From positions 5,175,501 through 5,239,500 of the forward strand of contig NZ_CP108143.1 in NCBI RefSeq assembly GCF_036206005.1: 64,000 bases of DNA, given 5' to 3'. Under the pieces are notes generated by a model. That model was not told the DNA's origin, searched no databases, and was given only the letters and a program-made list of their open reading frames with translations. The translations under genes were made by a program, and so were the position numbers. Position 1 is the first letter of the stretch. Each line of letters begins with the position of its first letter. Shown piece by piece: positions 36,092 through 44,464 of this stretch. The stretch is from Streptomyces sp. NBC_00178. GTDB lineage: Bacteria; Actinomycetota; Actinomycetes; Streptomycetales; Streptomycetaceae.

Positions 36092-36125
36092 CCCCTCGCT
36101 TGCCTCACGGCACGAGGGGTTTTTT
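36092..36125 (+). terminator. ilvB attenuator terminator
   Basis: Stem of 7 bp (36092-36098 with 36113-36119) continued by 4 bp (36101-36104 with 36109-36112) past a 2-base bulge, followed by six T (36120-36125). It is one of only two hairpins with a proper T tail in the window, and it ends 63 bases before ilvB. Confidence 0.85.
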
Positions 36126-36188
36126 GTTGCACCGGGACCTCTCAAAACCCCACAAACACACCGCATAAACCCTCAGCTTCGAGAAGAG

Positions 36189-38060
36189 ATGCCGATGACC
36201 GAGCAGGCCACCGGGGCCCAGCACCCGCAGCCGCGGGCCCGTAACGGCGGACCGTCCTCCGCCTCCGTTGAGCACCTCACGGGCGCGCAGTCCCTCATCC
36301 GTTCTCTCGAGGAGGTCGGGGCCGACACCGTGTTCGGGCTCCCCGGCGGCTGCATCCTCCCGGCGTACGACCCGCTGATGGACTCCACCCGCGTCCGGCA
36401 CATCCTGGTCCGCCACGAGCAGGGTGCGGGCCACGCGGCCACCGGTTACGCACAGGCCACCGGCAAGGTCGGGGTCTGCATGGTCACCTCGGGCCCCGGC
36501 GCCACGAACCTGGTCACCCCGATCGCCGACGCCGCGATGGACTCGGTGCCGATGGTCGCGATCACCGGCCAGGTGGCCTCCGCCGCCATCGGCACGGACG
36601 CCTTCCAGGAAGCCGACATCTGCGGCATCACGATGCCGATCACGAAGCACAACTTCCTGGTCACCCGCGCCGAGGACATTGCGCATACCATCGCCGAGGC
36701 CTTCCACATCGCCTCGACCGGCCGCCCGGGCCCGGTCCTCGTCGACATCGCCAAGGACGCACTGCAGGCGCAGACGACCTTCAGCTGGCCGCCGACGATG
36801 GACCTGCCCGGCTACCGTCCGGTCACCAAGCCGCACGCCAAGCAGATCCGCGAGGCCGCCCGGCTGATCACGCAGGCCCAGCGCCCGGTGCTGTACGTCG
36901 GCGGCGGCGTCCTCAAGGCCGGCGCCACCGCCGAGCTGAAGGTCCTGGCGGAGCTCACCGGAGCGCCCGTGACCACCACCCTGATGGCGCTCGGCGCGTT
37001 CCCCGACAGCCACCCGCTGCACGTGGGAATGCCCGGCATGCACGGCTCGGTCACCGCCGTCACCGCGCTCCAGAAGGCCGACCTGATCGTCGCGCTCGGT
37101 GCGAGGTTCGACGACCGGGTCACCGGGAAGCTCGACAGCTTCGCCCCGTACGCCAAGATCGTCCACGCCGACATCGACCCCGCCGAGATCGGCAAGAACC
37201 GCGAAGCCGACGTCCCGATCGTCGGTGACGCCCGGGAGGTCATCGCCGACCTCGTCCAGGCGGTCCAGGCGGAGCACACCACCGGCACACCCGGCATCTC
37301 CGCCCAGGAGCGGTACGCGGCGTGGTGGAAGGACCTCAACCGCTGGCGCGAGACCTATCCCGTCGGCTACGACCTGCCCGAGGACGGCAGCCTCTCGCCG
37401 CAGCAGGTCATCCAGCGCATCGGTGAACTCGCCCCCGACGGCACGATCTTCGCCGCGGGCGTCGGCCAGCACCAGATGTGGGCCTCGCACTTCATCCAGT
37501 ACGAGCAGCCCGCGACCTGGCTCAACTCCGGCGGCGCCGGGACCATGGGCTACGCCGTCCCGGCGGCGATGGGCGCCAAGGCCGGCATGCCGGAGCGCGC
37601 CGTCTGGGCGATCGACGGCGACGGCTGCTTCCAGATGACCAACCAGGAACTCACCACCTGCGCGCTCAACAACATCCCGATCAAGGTCGCCATCATCAAC
37701 AACGGCGCGCTCGGGATGGTCCGCCAGTGGCAGACCCTGTTCTACAACCAGCGCTACTCCAACACGGTGCTGCACACCGGCGCGGACCCGGACGGCGTCC
37801 CCGCCAAGGGCACCCGCGTCCCGGACTTCGTCAAGCTGTCCGAGGCCATGGGCTGCTACGCGATCCGCTGCGAGGACCCGGCCGACCTGGACAAGGTCAT
37901 CGCCGAGGCCAACGCGATCAACGACCGCCCGGTCGTCATCGACTTCATCGTCCACGAGGACGCGATGGTGTGGCCGATGGTCGCCGCCGGAACCTCCAAC
38001 GACGAGGTCATGGCGGCGCGCGGTGTCCGTCCCGACTTCGGCGACAACGAAGACGACTGA
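36189..38060 (+). CDS. ilvB: Acetolactate synthase large subunit
   Basis: 623 residues (ATG 36189; ATG 36195 is in frame and better spaced from GAGAAGAG). ThDP-dependent enzyme forming acetolactate and acetohydroxybutyrate, first common step of valine/leucine/isoleucine synthesis. The catalytic Glu is E77 (RHEQGAGHAA). The ThDP-Mg motif starts at D476 (DGDGCFQMTNQEL) and ends at NN494-495. FAD-domain and QTTFSW features are also present. The first ~25 residues are a low-complexity extension. Transcription is controlled by the attenuator upstream. ilvN follows after 22 bases. Confidence 0.97.
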   Translation: MPMTEQATGAQHPQPRARNGGPSSASVEHLTGAQSLIRSLEEVGADTVFGLPGGCILPAYDPLMDSTRVRHILVRHEQGAGHAATGYAQATGKVGVCMVTSGPGATNLVTPIADAAMDSVPMVAITGQVASAAIGTDAFQEADICGITMPITKHNFLVTRAEDIAHTIAEAFHIASTGRPGPVLVDIAKDALQAQTTFSWPPTMDLPGYRPVTKPHAKQIREAARLITQAQRPVLYVGGGVLKAGATAELKVLAELTGAPVTTTLMALGAFPDSHPLHVGMPGMHGSVTAVTALQKADLIVALGARFDDRVTGKLDSFAPYAKIVHADIDPAEIGKNREADVPIVGDAREVIADLVQAVQAEHTTGTPGISAQERYAAWWKDLNRWRETYPVGYDLPEDGSLSPQQVIQRIGELAPDGTIFAAGVGQHQMWASHFIQYEQPATWLNSGGAGTMGYAVPAAMGAKAGMPERAVWAIDGDGCFQMTNQELTTCALNNIPIKVAIINNGALGMVRQWQTLFYNQRYSNTVLHTGADPDGVPAKGTRVPDFVKLSEAMGCYAIRCEDPADLDKVIAEANAINDRPVVIDFIVHEDAMVWPMVAAGTSNDEVMAARGVRPDFGDNEDD

Positions 38061-38082
38061 GAGACAGAGAGAGACCGACTCC

Positions 38083-38610
38083 ATGTCCAGTAAGCACACG
38101 CTCTCCGTCCTGGTCGAGAACAAGCCAGGTGTCCTCGCCCGGATCACGGCCCTGTTCTCCCGGCGCGGCTTCAACATCGACTCGCTCGCGGTCGGGACCA
38201 CCGAACACCCCGACATCTCACGCATCACCATCGTCGTGAACGTCGCGGGCCTGCCCCTGGAGCAGGTGACCAAGCAGCTCAACAAGCTCGTCAACGTGCT
38301 GAAGATCGTCGAACTCGAGCCCGCCGCCGCGATCCAGCGCGAGCTCGTCCTGGTGAAGGTCCGCGCGGACAACGAGACCCGCTCCCAGATCGTCGAGATC
38401 GTCCAGCTGTTCCGCGCCAAGACCGTCGACGTCTCGCCCGAGGCCGTCACGATCGAGGCGACAGGGGGAGCCGACAAGCTGGAGGCCATGCTCAAGATGC
38501 TGGAGCAGTTCGGCATCAAGGAGCTCGTCCAGTCCGGCACCATCGCCATAGGGCGCGGCGCGCGCTCGATCACCGACCGTTCTCTGCGCGCACTCGACCG
38601 CACGGCGTAA
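38083..38610 (+). CDS. ilvN: Acetolactate synthase small (regulatory) subunit
   Basis: 175 residues from ATG 38083. The upstream in-frame codons from 38023 overlap ilvB. The N-terminal ACT domain, LSVLVENKPGVLARITALFSRRGFNIDSL, is the valine-binding feedback site. The C-terminal part (VDVSPEAVTIEATGGADKLEAMLKMLEQFGI) matches the family. It binds IlvB and gives full activity and valine sensitivity. GAGAGAG lies upstream. Confidence 0.96.
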   Translation: MSSKHTLSVLVENKPGVLARITALFSRRGFNIDSLAVGTTEHPDISRITIVVNVAGLPLEQVTKQLNKLVNVLKIVELEPAAAIQRELVLVKVRADNETRSQIVEIVQLFRAKTVDVSPEAVTIEATGGADKLEAMLKMLEQFGIKELVQSGTIAIGRGARSITDRSLRALDRTA

Positions 38611-38715
38611 ACCTTCACGGGGCACCCCGCCGCTCGCATGGCGAGACCCCGCCACGTATCCCACGCACCCCGCCGTACGGTGGGACGCAACACCCGCACA
38701 CAAGGAGAAGACCCA

Positions 38716-39717
38716 GTGGCCGAGCTGTTCTACGACGACGATGCCGACCTGTCCATCATCCAGGGCCGCAAGGTCGCGGTCCTCGGATACGGCAGCCAGG
38801 GCCACGCCCACGCGCTGTCGCTGCGTGACTCGGGTGTCGACGTCCGAGTCGGTCTGCACGAGGGTTCGAAGTCCAAGGCCAAGGCCGAGGAGCAGGGCCT
38901 GCGCGTGGTCACCCCGGCCGAGGCCGCGGCCGAGGCCGACGTCATCATGATCCTCGTCCCGGACCCGATCCAGGCCCAGGTCTACGAGGAGTCCGTCAAG
39001 GACAACCTCAAGGACGGCGACGCGCTGTTCTTCGGCCACGGCCTGAACATCCGCTTCGACTTCATCAAGCCGCCGGCCAACGTCGACGTCTGCATGGTCG
39101 CTCCGAAGGGCCCGGGCCACCTGGTCCGCCGCCAGTACGAGGAGGGCCGCGGCGTCCCGTGCATCGTGGCCGTCGAGCAGGACGCCTCGGGCAAGGGCCT
39201 GGAGCTCGCCCTCAGCTACGCGAAGGGGATCGGCGGCACCCGCGCCGGCGTCATCAAGACGACCTTCACCGAGGAGACCGAGACCGACCTGTTCGGCGAG
39301 CAGGCCGTCCTCTGCGGTGGCACCGCCGCTCTGGTCAAGGCCGGTTTCGAGACCCTGACCGAGGCCGGCTACCAGCCGGAGATCGCGTACTTCGAGTGCC
39401 TCCACGAGCTGAAGCTCATCGTGGACCTCATGTACGAGGGCGGCCTGGAGAAGATGCGCTGGTCCATCTCCGAGACCGCCGAGTGGGGCGACTACATCAC
39501 CGGCCCCCGGATCATCACGGACGCCACCAAGGCCGAGATGAAGAAGGTTCTCGCGGAGATCCAGGACGGCACCTTCGCCAAGAACTGGATGGCCGAATAC
39601 CACAACGGCCTGCCCAAGTACAACGAGTACAAGAAGGCCGACAGCGACCACCTGCTGGAGACCACCGGCAAGGAGCTGCGCAAGCTCATGAGCTGGGTCG
39701 ACAACGAGGAAGCCTAG
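38716..39717 (+). CDS. ilvC: Ketol-acid reductoisomerase
   Basis: 333 residues, class I length, from GTG 38716 with AAGGAGAA upstream. The frame is open to 38638 but the sequence before AELFYDDDADLS is not family-like. NADPH motif VAVLGYGSQGHAHALSLRDSG has its first Gly at residue 24. Metal and substrate residues lie in GIGGTRAGVIKTTFTEETETDLFGEQAVLCGG and in FECLHELKLIVDL. It converts acetolactate to dihydroxyisovalerate. It is the last gene of ilvBNC and is followed by a strong hairpin. Confidence 0.97.
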   Translation: MAELFYDDDADLSIIQGRKVAVLGYGSQGHAHALSLRDSGVDVRVGLHEGSKSKAKAEEQGLRVVTPAEAAAEADVIMILVPDPIQAQVYEESVKDNLKDGDALFFGHGLNIRFDFIKPPANVDVCMVAPKGPGHLVRRQYEEGRGVPCIVAVEQDASGKGLELALSYAKGIGGTRAGVIKTTFTEETETDLFGEQAVLCGGTAALVKAGFETLTEAGYQPEIAYFECLHELKLIVDLMYEGGLEKMRWSISETAEWGDYITGPRIITDATKAEMKKVLAEIQDGTFAKNWMAEYHNGLPKYNEYKKADSDHLLETTGKELRKLMSWVDNEEA

Positions 39718-39724
39718 AGTTCCC

Positions 39725-39760
39725 GGCCGGGGGCGGGTCCGCGAGGGCCCGCCCCCGGCC
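39725..39760 (+). terminator. Hairpin terminator of ilvBNC
   Basis: 13-bp perfect GC-only stem (39725-39737 with 39748-39760), 10-base loop, seven bases after the ilvC stop. Confidence 0.7.
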
Positions 39761-39824
39761 GCGTACGGCCCACCTCGCCCGTGTCACTGCGGGGGAGGGA
39801 CGGGTGGCGGAAACAGCACCGTAC

Positions 39825-39836
39825 GTCTGTACAGAC
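39825..39836. promoter_or_regulatory. Palindrome upstream of the serA promoter
   Basis: GTCTGTACAGAC, perfect 12-bp self-complementary sequence about 60 bases before the candidate -10 of serA. It could be an operator; the regulator is unknown. Confidence 0.4.
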
Positions 39837-40020
39837 CGTCCAACCCCGTGCGGGTGATCCTTCCACCAGGGCGCTGCCGACGCCCGGCCGCATGACTACA
39901 CTTCCCCTCAACCCATACACGCGTCAGGGCCCACAGTGTCGTGCGTCTTCCACGCGGCTAGCCCCTCCACCGCCTGCGGCCGTCGGGACGGCCGTCCGCA
40001 CTGGACTTGTGAGGACACAC

Positions 40021-41613
40021 GTGAGCTCGAAACCTGTCGTACTCATCGCCGAAGAGCTGTCGCCCGCCACGGTCGACGCCCTGGGTCCGGACTTCGAGAT
40101 CCGGCACTGCAACGGCGCCGACCGCGCCGAACTCCTCCCCGCGATCGCCGACGTCGACGCCATCCTGGTGCGCTCCGCCACCAAGGTCGACGCCGAGGCC
40201 ATCGCCGCCGCGAAGCAGCTCAAGGTCGTCGCCCGCGCGGGCGTCGGTCTCGACAACGTCGACGTCTCCTCGGCCACCAAGGCCGGCGTGATGGTCGTCA
40301 ACGCCCCTACCTCTAACATCGTCACCGCCGCCGAGCTGGCGTGCGGCCTGCTCGTCGCCACCGCGCGCAACATCCCGCAGGCCAACACCGCGCTGAAGAA
40401 CGGCGAGTGGAAGCGCTCCAAGTACACGGGTGTGGAGCTCAGCGAGAAGACGCTCGGTGTCGTCGGCCTCGGCCGCATCGGCGTGCTGGTCGCGCAGCGC
40501 ATGTCCGCCTTCGGCATGAAGATCGTCGCCTACGACCCCTACGTGCAGCCCGCGCGCGCCGCGCAGATGGGCGTCAAGCTCCTCACGCTGGACGAGCTGC
40601 TCGAGGTCTCCGACTTCATCACCGTGCACCTGCCGAAGACCCCCGAGACGCTGGGCCTCATCGGTGACGAGGCGCTGCACAAGGTGAAGCCCTCGGTGCG
40701 CATCGTCAACGCCGCCCGCGGCGGCATCGTCGACGAGGAGGCACTGGCCTCCGCCCTCAAGGAGGGCCGCGTCGCCGGCGCCGGCCTGGACGTGTACACC
40801 AAGGAGCCCTGCACGGACTCCCCGCTGTTCCAGTTCGACCAGGTCGTCTGCACGCCGCACCTCGGTGCCTCCACCGACGAGGCGCAGGAGAAGGCCGGCA
40901 TCGCCGTCGCCAAGTCCGTCCGCCTGGCGCTCGCCGGTGAACTCGTCCCCGACGCGGTCAACGTCCAGGGCGGCGTCATCGCCGAGGACGTCCGTCCCGG
41001 ACTGCCGCTCGCCGAGAAGCTCGGCCGGATCTTCACCGCGCTCGCGGGTGAGGTCGCCGCCCGCCTCGACGTCGAGGTCTACGGGGAGATCACCCAGCAC
41101 GACGTGAAGGTGCTCGAACTCTCCGCGCTCAAGGGCGTCTTCGAGGACGTCGTCGACGAGACCGTCAGCTACGTCAACGCCCCGCTGTTCGCGCAGGAGC
41201 GCGGTGTCGAGGTCCGCCTCACCACCAGCTCCGAGTCGCCGGACCACCGCAACGTGGTCACCGTCCGCGGCACGCTGTCCAGCGGCGAGGAGGTCGCGGT
41301 CTCCGGCACGCTGGCCGGCCCCAAGCACCTCCAGAAGATCGTCGCGATCGGCGAGCACGACGTCGACCTGGCGCTCGCCGACCACATGGTCGTCCTGCGC
41401 TACGAGGACCGTCCCGGCGTCGTCGGCGCGGTCGGCAAGATCCTCGGCGAGGCCGGGCTCAACATCGCCGGCATGCAGGTCTCGCGCCAGGACGCGGGCG
41501 GCGAGGCGCTCGTCGTCCTCACGGTCGACGACACCATCCCGCAGGGGGTCCTGACCGAGATCGCCGAGGAGATCGGCGCGACCTCGGCCCGCTCGGTGAA
41601 CCTCACCGACTGA
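40021..41613 (+). CDS. serA: D-3-phosphoglycerate dehydrogenase
   Basis: 530 residues from GTG 40021 with GAGGA upstream. The frame open to 39781 is not coding. First step of serine synthesis. NAD motif LGVVGLGRIGVLVAQRM is near residue 145. The catalytic Arg is in IVNAARGGIVDEEAL and the His in VCTPHLGASTDEAQ. The C-terminal half has the intervening domain (about 320-450) and an ACT domain (VVLRYEDRPGVVGAVGKILGEAGLNI) for serine feedback, the long actinobacterial form. It has its own candidate promoter, separate from ilvC. Confidence 0.97.
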   Translation: MSSKPVVLIAEELSPATVDALGPDFEIRHCNGADRAELLPAIADVDAILVRSATKVDAEAIAAAKQLKVVARAGVGLDNVDVSSATKAGVMVVNAPTSNIVTAAELACGLLVATARNIPQANTALKNGEWKRSKYTGVELSEKTLGVVGLGRIGVLVAQRMSAFGMKIVAYDPYVQPARAAQMGVKLLTLDELLEVSDFITVHLPKTPETLGLIGDEALHKVKPSVRIVNAARGGIVDEEALASALKEGRVAGAGLDVYTKEPCTDSPLFQFDQVVCTPHLGASTDEAQEKAGIAVAKSVRLALAGELVPDAVNVQGGVIAEDVRPGLPLAEKLGRIFTALAGEVAARLDVEVYGEITQHDVKVLELSALKGVFEDVVDETVSYVNAPLFAQERGVEVRLTTSSESPDHRNVVTVRGTLSSGEEVAVSGTLAGPKHLQKIVAIGEHDVDLALADHMVVLRYEDRPGVVGAVGKILGEAGLNIAGMQVSRQDAGGEALVVLTVDDTIPQGVLTEIAEEIGATSARSVNLTD

Positions 41614-41630
41614 CCTGACCCGCACGACGA

Positions 41631-41672
41631 CCGCGCCCGGCGGACGGAGCCGACTCCGTCCGCCGGGCGCGG
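41631..41672 (+). terminator. Strong hairpin terminator of serA
   Basis: 19-bp perfect stem (41631-41649 with 41654-41672) with a 4-base loop, 17 bases after the stop. There is no T tail. Confidence 0.8.
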
Positions 41673-41689
41673 CGTCATGTTCCGGTGGT

Positions 41690-42037
41690 TCAGCCGTCGA
41701 CGTGCCCGGTGACGAGCGCGATCAGGAACACGGTCCAGCCGAGGGCGGTGCCCAGGGACGGGAATCCCGCGGCGACCGCGCAGCCCGCCACGGCGAGATC
41801 CTTCCGCCGACTCCTGCGGGCGTGTCCGGGCGAGGAACCAGCTCGGCAGGATCAGCGCGAAGGCGGCCCCCAGTCCGGCTGCCAGGAGGAAGCCCCGCTC
41901 CGCGAAGAAGTGTTGTCGTGCGCGGACACCGTGACGGCCGGCGCCGGGGCCGGCAGGGTGGCCGCCGGAGGCGCGGCCCACCGGCGCGGGCCGGTTTCCG
42001 CGGGCGCGGTGGCGGGGATCCGGATGTCGTTGCTCAC
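41690..42037 (-). pseudogene. Frameshifted small membrane-protein gene
   Basis: On the minus strand GTG 42037 opens a frame reading SNDIRIPATAPAETGPRRW...VTVSAHDN. That frame hits a stop at 41852-41854. The middle part reads as a membrane helix only in another frame (FFAERGFLLAAGLGAAFA, then LILPSWFLARTRPQES, about 41820-41915). The end returns to the first frame: RRKDLAVAGCAVAAGFPSLG, a hydrophobic helix WTVFLIALV and GHVDG before the stop at 41690. Joining the three gives a sensible two-helix membrane protein of about 115 residues. The pattern needs one base lost near 41905-41935 and one gained near 41808-41830. It is either a dead gene or two sequencing errors. The function is unknown. Confidence 0.7.
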
Positions 42038-42129
42038 CAAGCCAGTTGACCGCGCGGAGCGAGTGCGGGACCTGGACGATCGCACTCAGCCGCTGCCCGG
42101 CACGTGCTCGACGGCCCGTGCCGGGATGC

Positions 42130-43269
42130 TCACAGCCGGGCCTGCTTCAGCGCCATGTGCAGCAGCAGGCGGTCCTCCCCGTCGTTGAGGTCGAGGCCGG
42201 TGAGCTGCTGGACGCGGCCGAGGCGGTAGTAGAGCGTCTGGCGGTGGACGCCCAGTGCGGTGGCGGTCCTGCTCGCCTGGCCCGCGAGGTCGAGGAACAC
42301 CTCGGCGGTCCGGGCCAGTTCGGCGTGGGGCGGGGTCAGCAGGGTGCGGACGGTGTGGTCCGGCCCGGTGTCCTCGGTGCGGGGGAGGGCGGCCAGCAGG
42401 CGGTACGGGCCGATGGCCGACCAGTCGGCGACCGGGCCGTAGCGGGACTCGGCCGCCGCGGCCCGGGCCGCGGAGAGTGCCTCGCGCCAGGAGTCGGCCA
42501 GTTCCGCCAGACCACGGCGGGCGGCCGCCAGGCCGCCGGTCGCGCCCGGCCCCGCGGCGGCGCGCAGCCGGTCCGCGGCCTGCGCCGCCGGGTCGAGGGA
42601 GTCGGCGGAGCGCAGCCGCACCAGCGCCGCGAGCGCCTGGGTGCCCGCTCCGGGCACCGCGGTGAGGGCCGCGGCCGAGGGCACCGTGCGGACGGAGGGC
42701 GTCTCGCCGGGCCACGGGGTCACGCACACCACCGTGTGCAGGCCCTCCGCGCCGGTCCCCAGCGCGTCGCGCAGGGCCGCCACCGCCATGTCGCGCTGCC
42801 ATCCGTGCCCGGCGACGAGCACCGCGCCGAACTCCCGCGACAGGTCCGAGCCGGCCCGCTCCTCGTCGGCGAGCAGGGCGCCGATCCGGGCCGCCACGTC
42901 CATCGCCGCCGCGAGCTGCCCGTCGGCCGGGCCCGGGTCGGCGTCGAGCAGCCAGACATAGCCCAGGACGACACCCCGATGGCGTACCGGCAGGCAGATC
43001 CGGTCGCGGAAGACCCCCGCCTCGGGGGCGGCCGGAATGCGGACCGGTCCCGTCGCCCGGGTGATGCCGAAGCCCTCGAACCAGGCGCGGACCGCCGGGG
43101 TGGAGCGGCGCGTCAGGATCGAACGGGTACGGACCGGGTCCATGGCCGTGTCGTCGTCGCTGTCGTGGGCGCCGAAGGCGACCAGGCCGAAATCACGGTT
43201 CTCCAGGGTCGCCGGCGCGCCGAGCAGGGCCGAGATCTCGTCGACCAGCTCCTGGTAATCGCCCTTCAC
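42130..43269 (-). CDS. PucR family transcriptional regulator of proline catabolism genes
   Basis: 379 residues from GTG 43269. The frame open to 43317 runs through the divergent operator. The N-terminal half is a sensory region (FGLVAFGAHDSDDDTAMD, ICLPVRHRGVVLGYVWLLD). The C-terminal PucR HTH_30 domain, ASRTATALGVHRQTLYYRLGRVQQLTGLDL, is at about residues 325-355. It is divergent from proline dehydrogenase, the arrangement of the Streptomyces put locus, so it probably controls that gene and pruA in response to proline. A perfect palindrome lies between the two genes. Confidence 0.88.
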   Translation of the reverse strand: MKGDYQELVDEISALLGAPATLENRDFGLVAFGAHDSDDDTAMDPVRTRSILTRRSTPAVRAWFEGFGITRATGPVRIPAAPEAGVFRDRICLPVRHRGVVLGYVWLLDADPGPADGQLAAAMDVAARIGALLADEERAGSDLSREFGAVLVAGHGWQRDMAVAALRDALGTGAEGLHTVVCVTPWPGETPSVRTVPSAAALTAVPGAGTQALAALVRLRSADSLDPAAQAADRLRAAAGPGATGGLAAARRGLAELADSWREALSAARAAAAESRYGPVADWSAIGPYRLLAALPRTEDTGPDHTVRTLLTPPHAELARTAEVFLDLAGQASRTATALGVHRQTLYYRLGRVQQLTGLDLNDGEDRLLLHMALKQARL

Positions 43270-43289
43270 CCCGCCATTCTCGCACCTCT

Positions 43290-43305
43290 TCAGACATATG
43301 TCTGA
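43290..43305. promoter_or_regulatory. Operator-like palindrome between pucR-type gene and proline dehydrogenase
   Basis: TCAGACATATGTCTGA, a 16-bp perfect palindrome 21 bases before the regulator start and 142 before the proline dehydrogenase start. AT-rich centre in very GC-rich DNA. It is the best candidate site for the PucR protein. Confidence 0.6.
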
Positions 43306-43446
43306 GATCCAGTACACGGATGCGTGACAGGTGTCGATGGCAGGGGCCCTTGGCGGTCCCTAGATTTCACCTTGGTTCTCCGTGCCGTCCCGGTCCGTAC
43401 ACATCGTCGCCGGTTCGGCCTCTTTCGTACTCCGTGGAGGTGCCCC

Positions 43447-44373
43447 GTGCTGGGTCCCGTGATTCTCGCCGCGTCCCGCAGCGACGCCATGCGCCGTTTC
43501 ATCTCGGCCGCGCCCGGCACCAAGCAGGTCGTCGACCGGTTCATCGCGGGTGAGACCGTCGACCAGGTCGTCACGGTCGTGAAGGACGCCGCGGGCAAGG
43601 GCCTCGAGGTCACCCTCGACGTCGTCGGCGAGGACATCACCACCCCGGTGCAGGCCGCCGCCGCGCGTGACGCCTACCTGGAGCTGATCGGCCGCCTGGA
43701 GGAGCTCGGGCTCGGGGTCCGGGCCGAGATGTCCGTCAAGCTGTCGATGTTCGGCCAGTCGCTGGAGGGCGGCCACGAGCTCGCCCTCGCGAACGTCCGC
43801 CCGGTCGTCGAGGCCGCCGCCGCGATCGGCACCACGGTCACGCTGGACGCCGAGGACCACACCACCCTCGACTCGATGTTCGCCATCCACACGGAGCTGC
43901 GGAAGGACTTCCCGCAGACCGGCTGCGTGATCCAGTCGTACCTGTTCCGCACCGAGGCCGACGCGCGCCGCCTGGCGGCCGAGGGCAGCCGGGTCCGCCT
44001 GGTGAAGGGCGCCTACAAGGAGCCCGCCTCCGTCGCGTACCAGAACAAGCCGGAGATCGACAAGGCGTACGTCCGCGTCCTGAAGACCCTGATGCTGGGC
44101 GACGGCTACCCGATGATCGGCTCGCACGATCCCCGTCTCATCGCCATCGGCCAGGAGCTCGCACGCCAGGCCGGGCGCAAACTGGACGAGTACGAGTTCC
44201 AGATGCTGTACGGCATCCGCAGCGACGAGCACGTCCGGCTCGCGGCCGAGGGCCACCGGATGCGCGTCTACACGGCGTACGGCACCGACTGGTACGGGTA
44301 CTTCATGCGCCGCCTCGCGGAGAAGCCGGCCAACCTGCTCTTCTTCGGCCGCTCCGTCCTCACCAAGGGCTGA
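43447..44373 (+). CDS. Proline dehydrogenase (monofunctional)
   Basis: 308 residues from GTG 43447 with GGAGG upstream. The frame open to 43324 is the promoter region. FAD-dependent barrel oxidising proline to pyrroline-5-carboxylate. It contains LGVRAEMSVKLSMFGQ, VTLDAEDHTTLD, CVIQSYLFRTEADARRL, RLVKGAYKEPASVAYQ, GSHDPRLIA, EFQMLYGIR and YTAYGTDWYGYFMRRLAE, the full active-site series of the PutA PRODH domain. It pairs with pruA, which starts 91 bases downstream. A membrane or quinone contact is expected from the family. Confidence 0.95.
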   Translation: MLGPVILAASRSDAMRRFISAAPGTKQVVDRFIAGETVDQVVTVVKDAAGKGLEVTLDVVGEDITTPVQAAAARDAYLELIGRLEELGLGVRAEMSVKLSMFGQSLEGGHELALANVRPVVEAAAAIGTTVTLDAEDHTTLDSMFAIHTELRKDFPQTGCVIQSYLFRTEADARRLAAEGSRVRLVKGAYKEPASVAYQNKPEIDKAYVRVLKTLMLGDGYPMIGSHDPRLIAIGQELARQAGRKLDEYEFQMLYGIRSDEHVRLAAEGHRMRVYTAYGTDWYGYFMRRLAEKPANLLFFGRSVLTKG

Positions 44374-44464
44374 GCCGGCGAACCGGAGCCAGCGGGCCGG
44401 ACCAACCGAACCAGGGCTGACCGCCCGGCCGACCACCCACCTCAACCAAGGAGACAAGGCACTC

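Larger units (their letters stand above)
39718..40020. other. Intergenic region ilvC-serA
   Basis: 303 bases. It holds the ilvC terminator (39725-39760), a perfect 12-bp palindrome GTCTGTACAGAC (39825-39836), a -10-like TACACT (39897-39902) and a 7-bp hairpin with a 4-base loop (39977-39994) shortly before serA. The frame open across it has no coding character. Confidence 0.55.

Noticed and set aside
36116..36151. GGGGTTTT/AAAACCCC pairing downstream of the ilvB terminator as an anti-terminator
   Set aside because: The 3' half is transcribed after the terminator, so it cannot prevent termination during synthesis. It is probably irrelevant.
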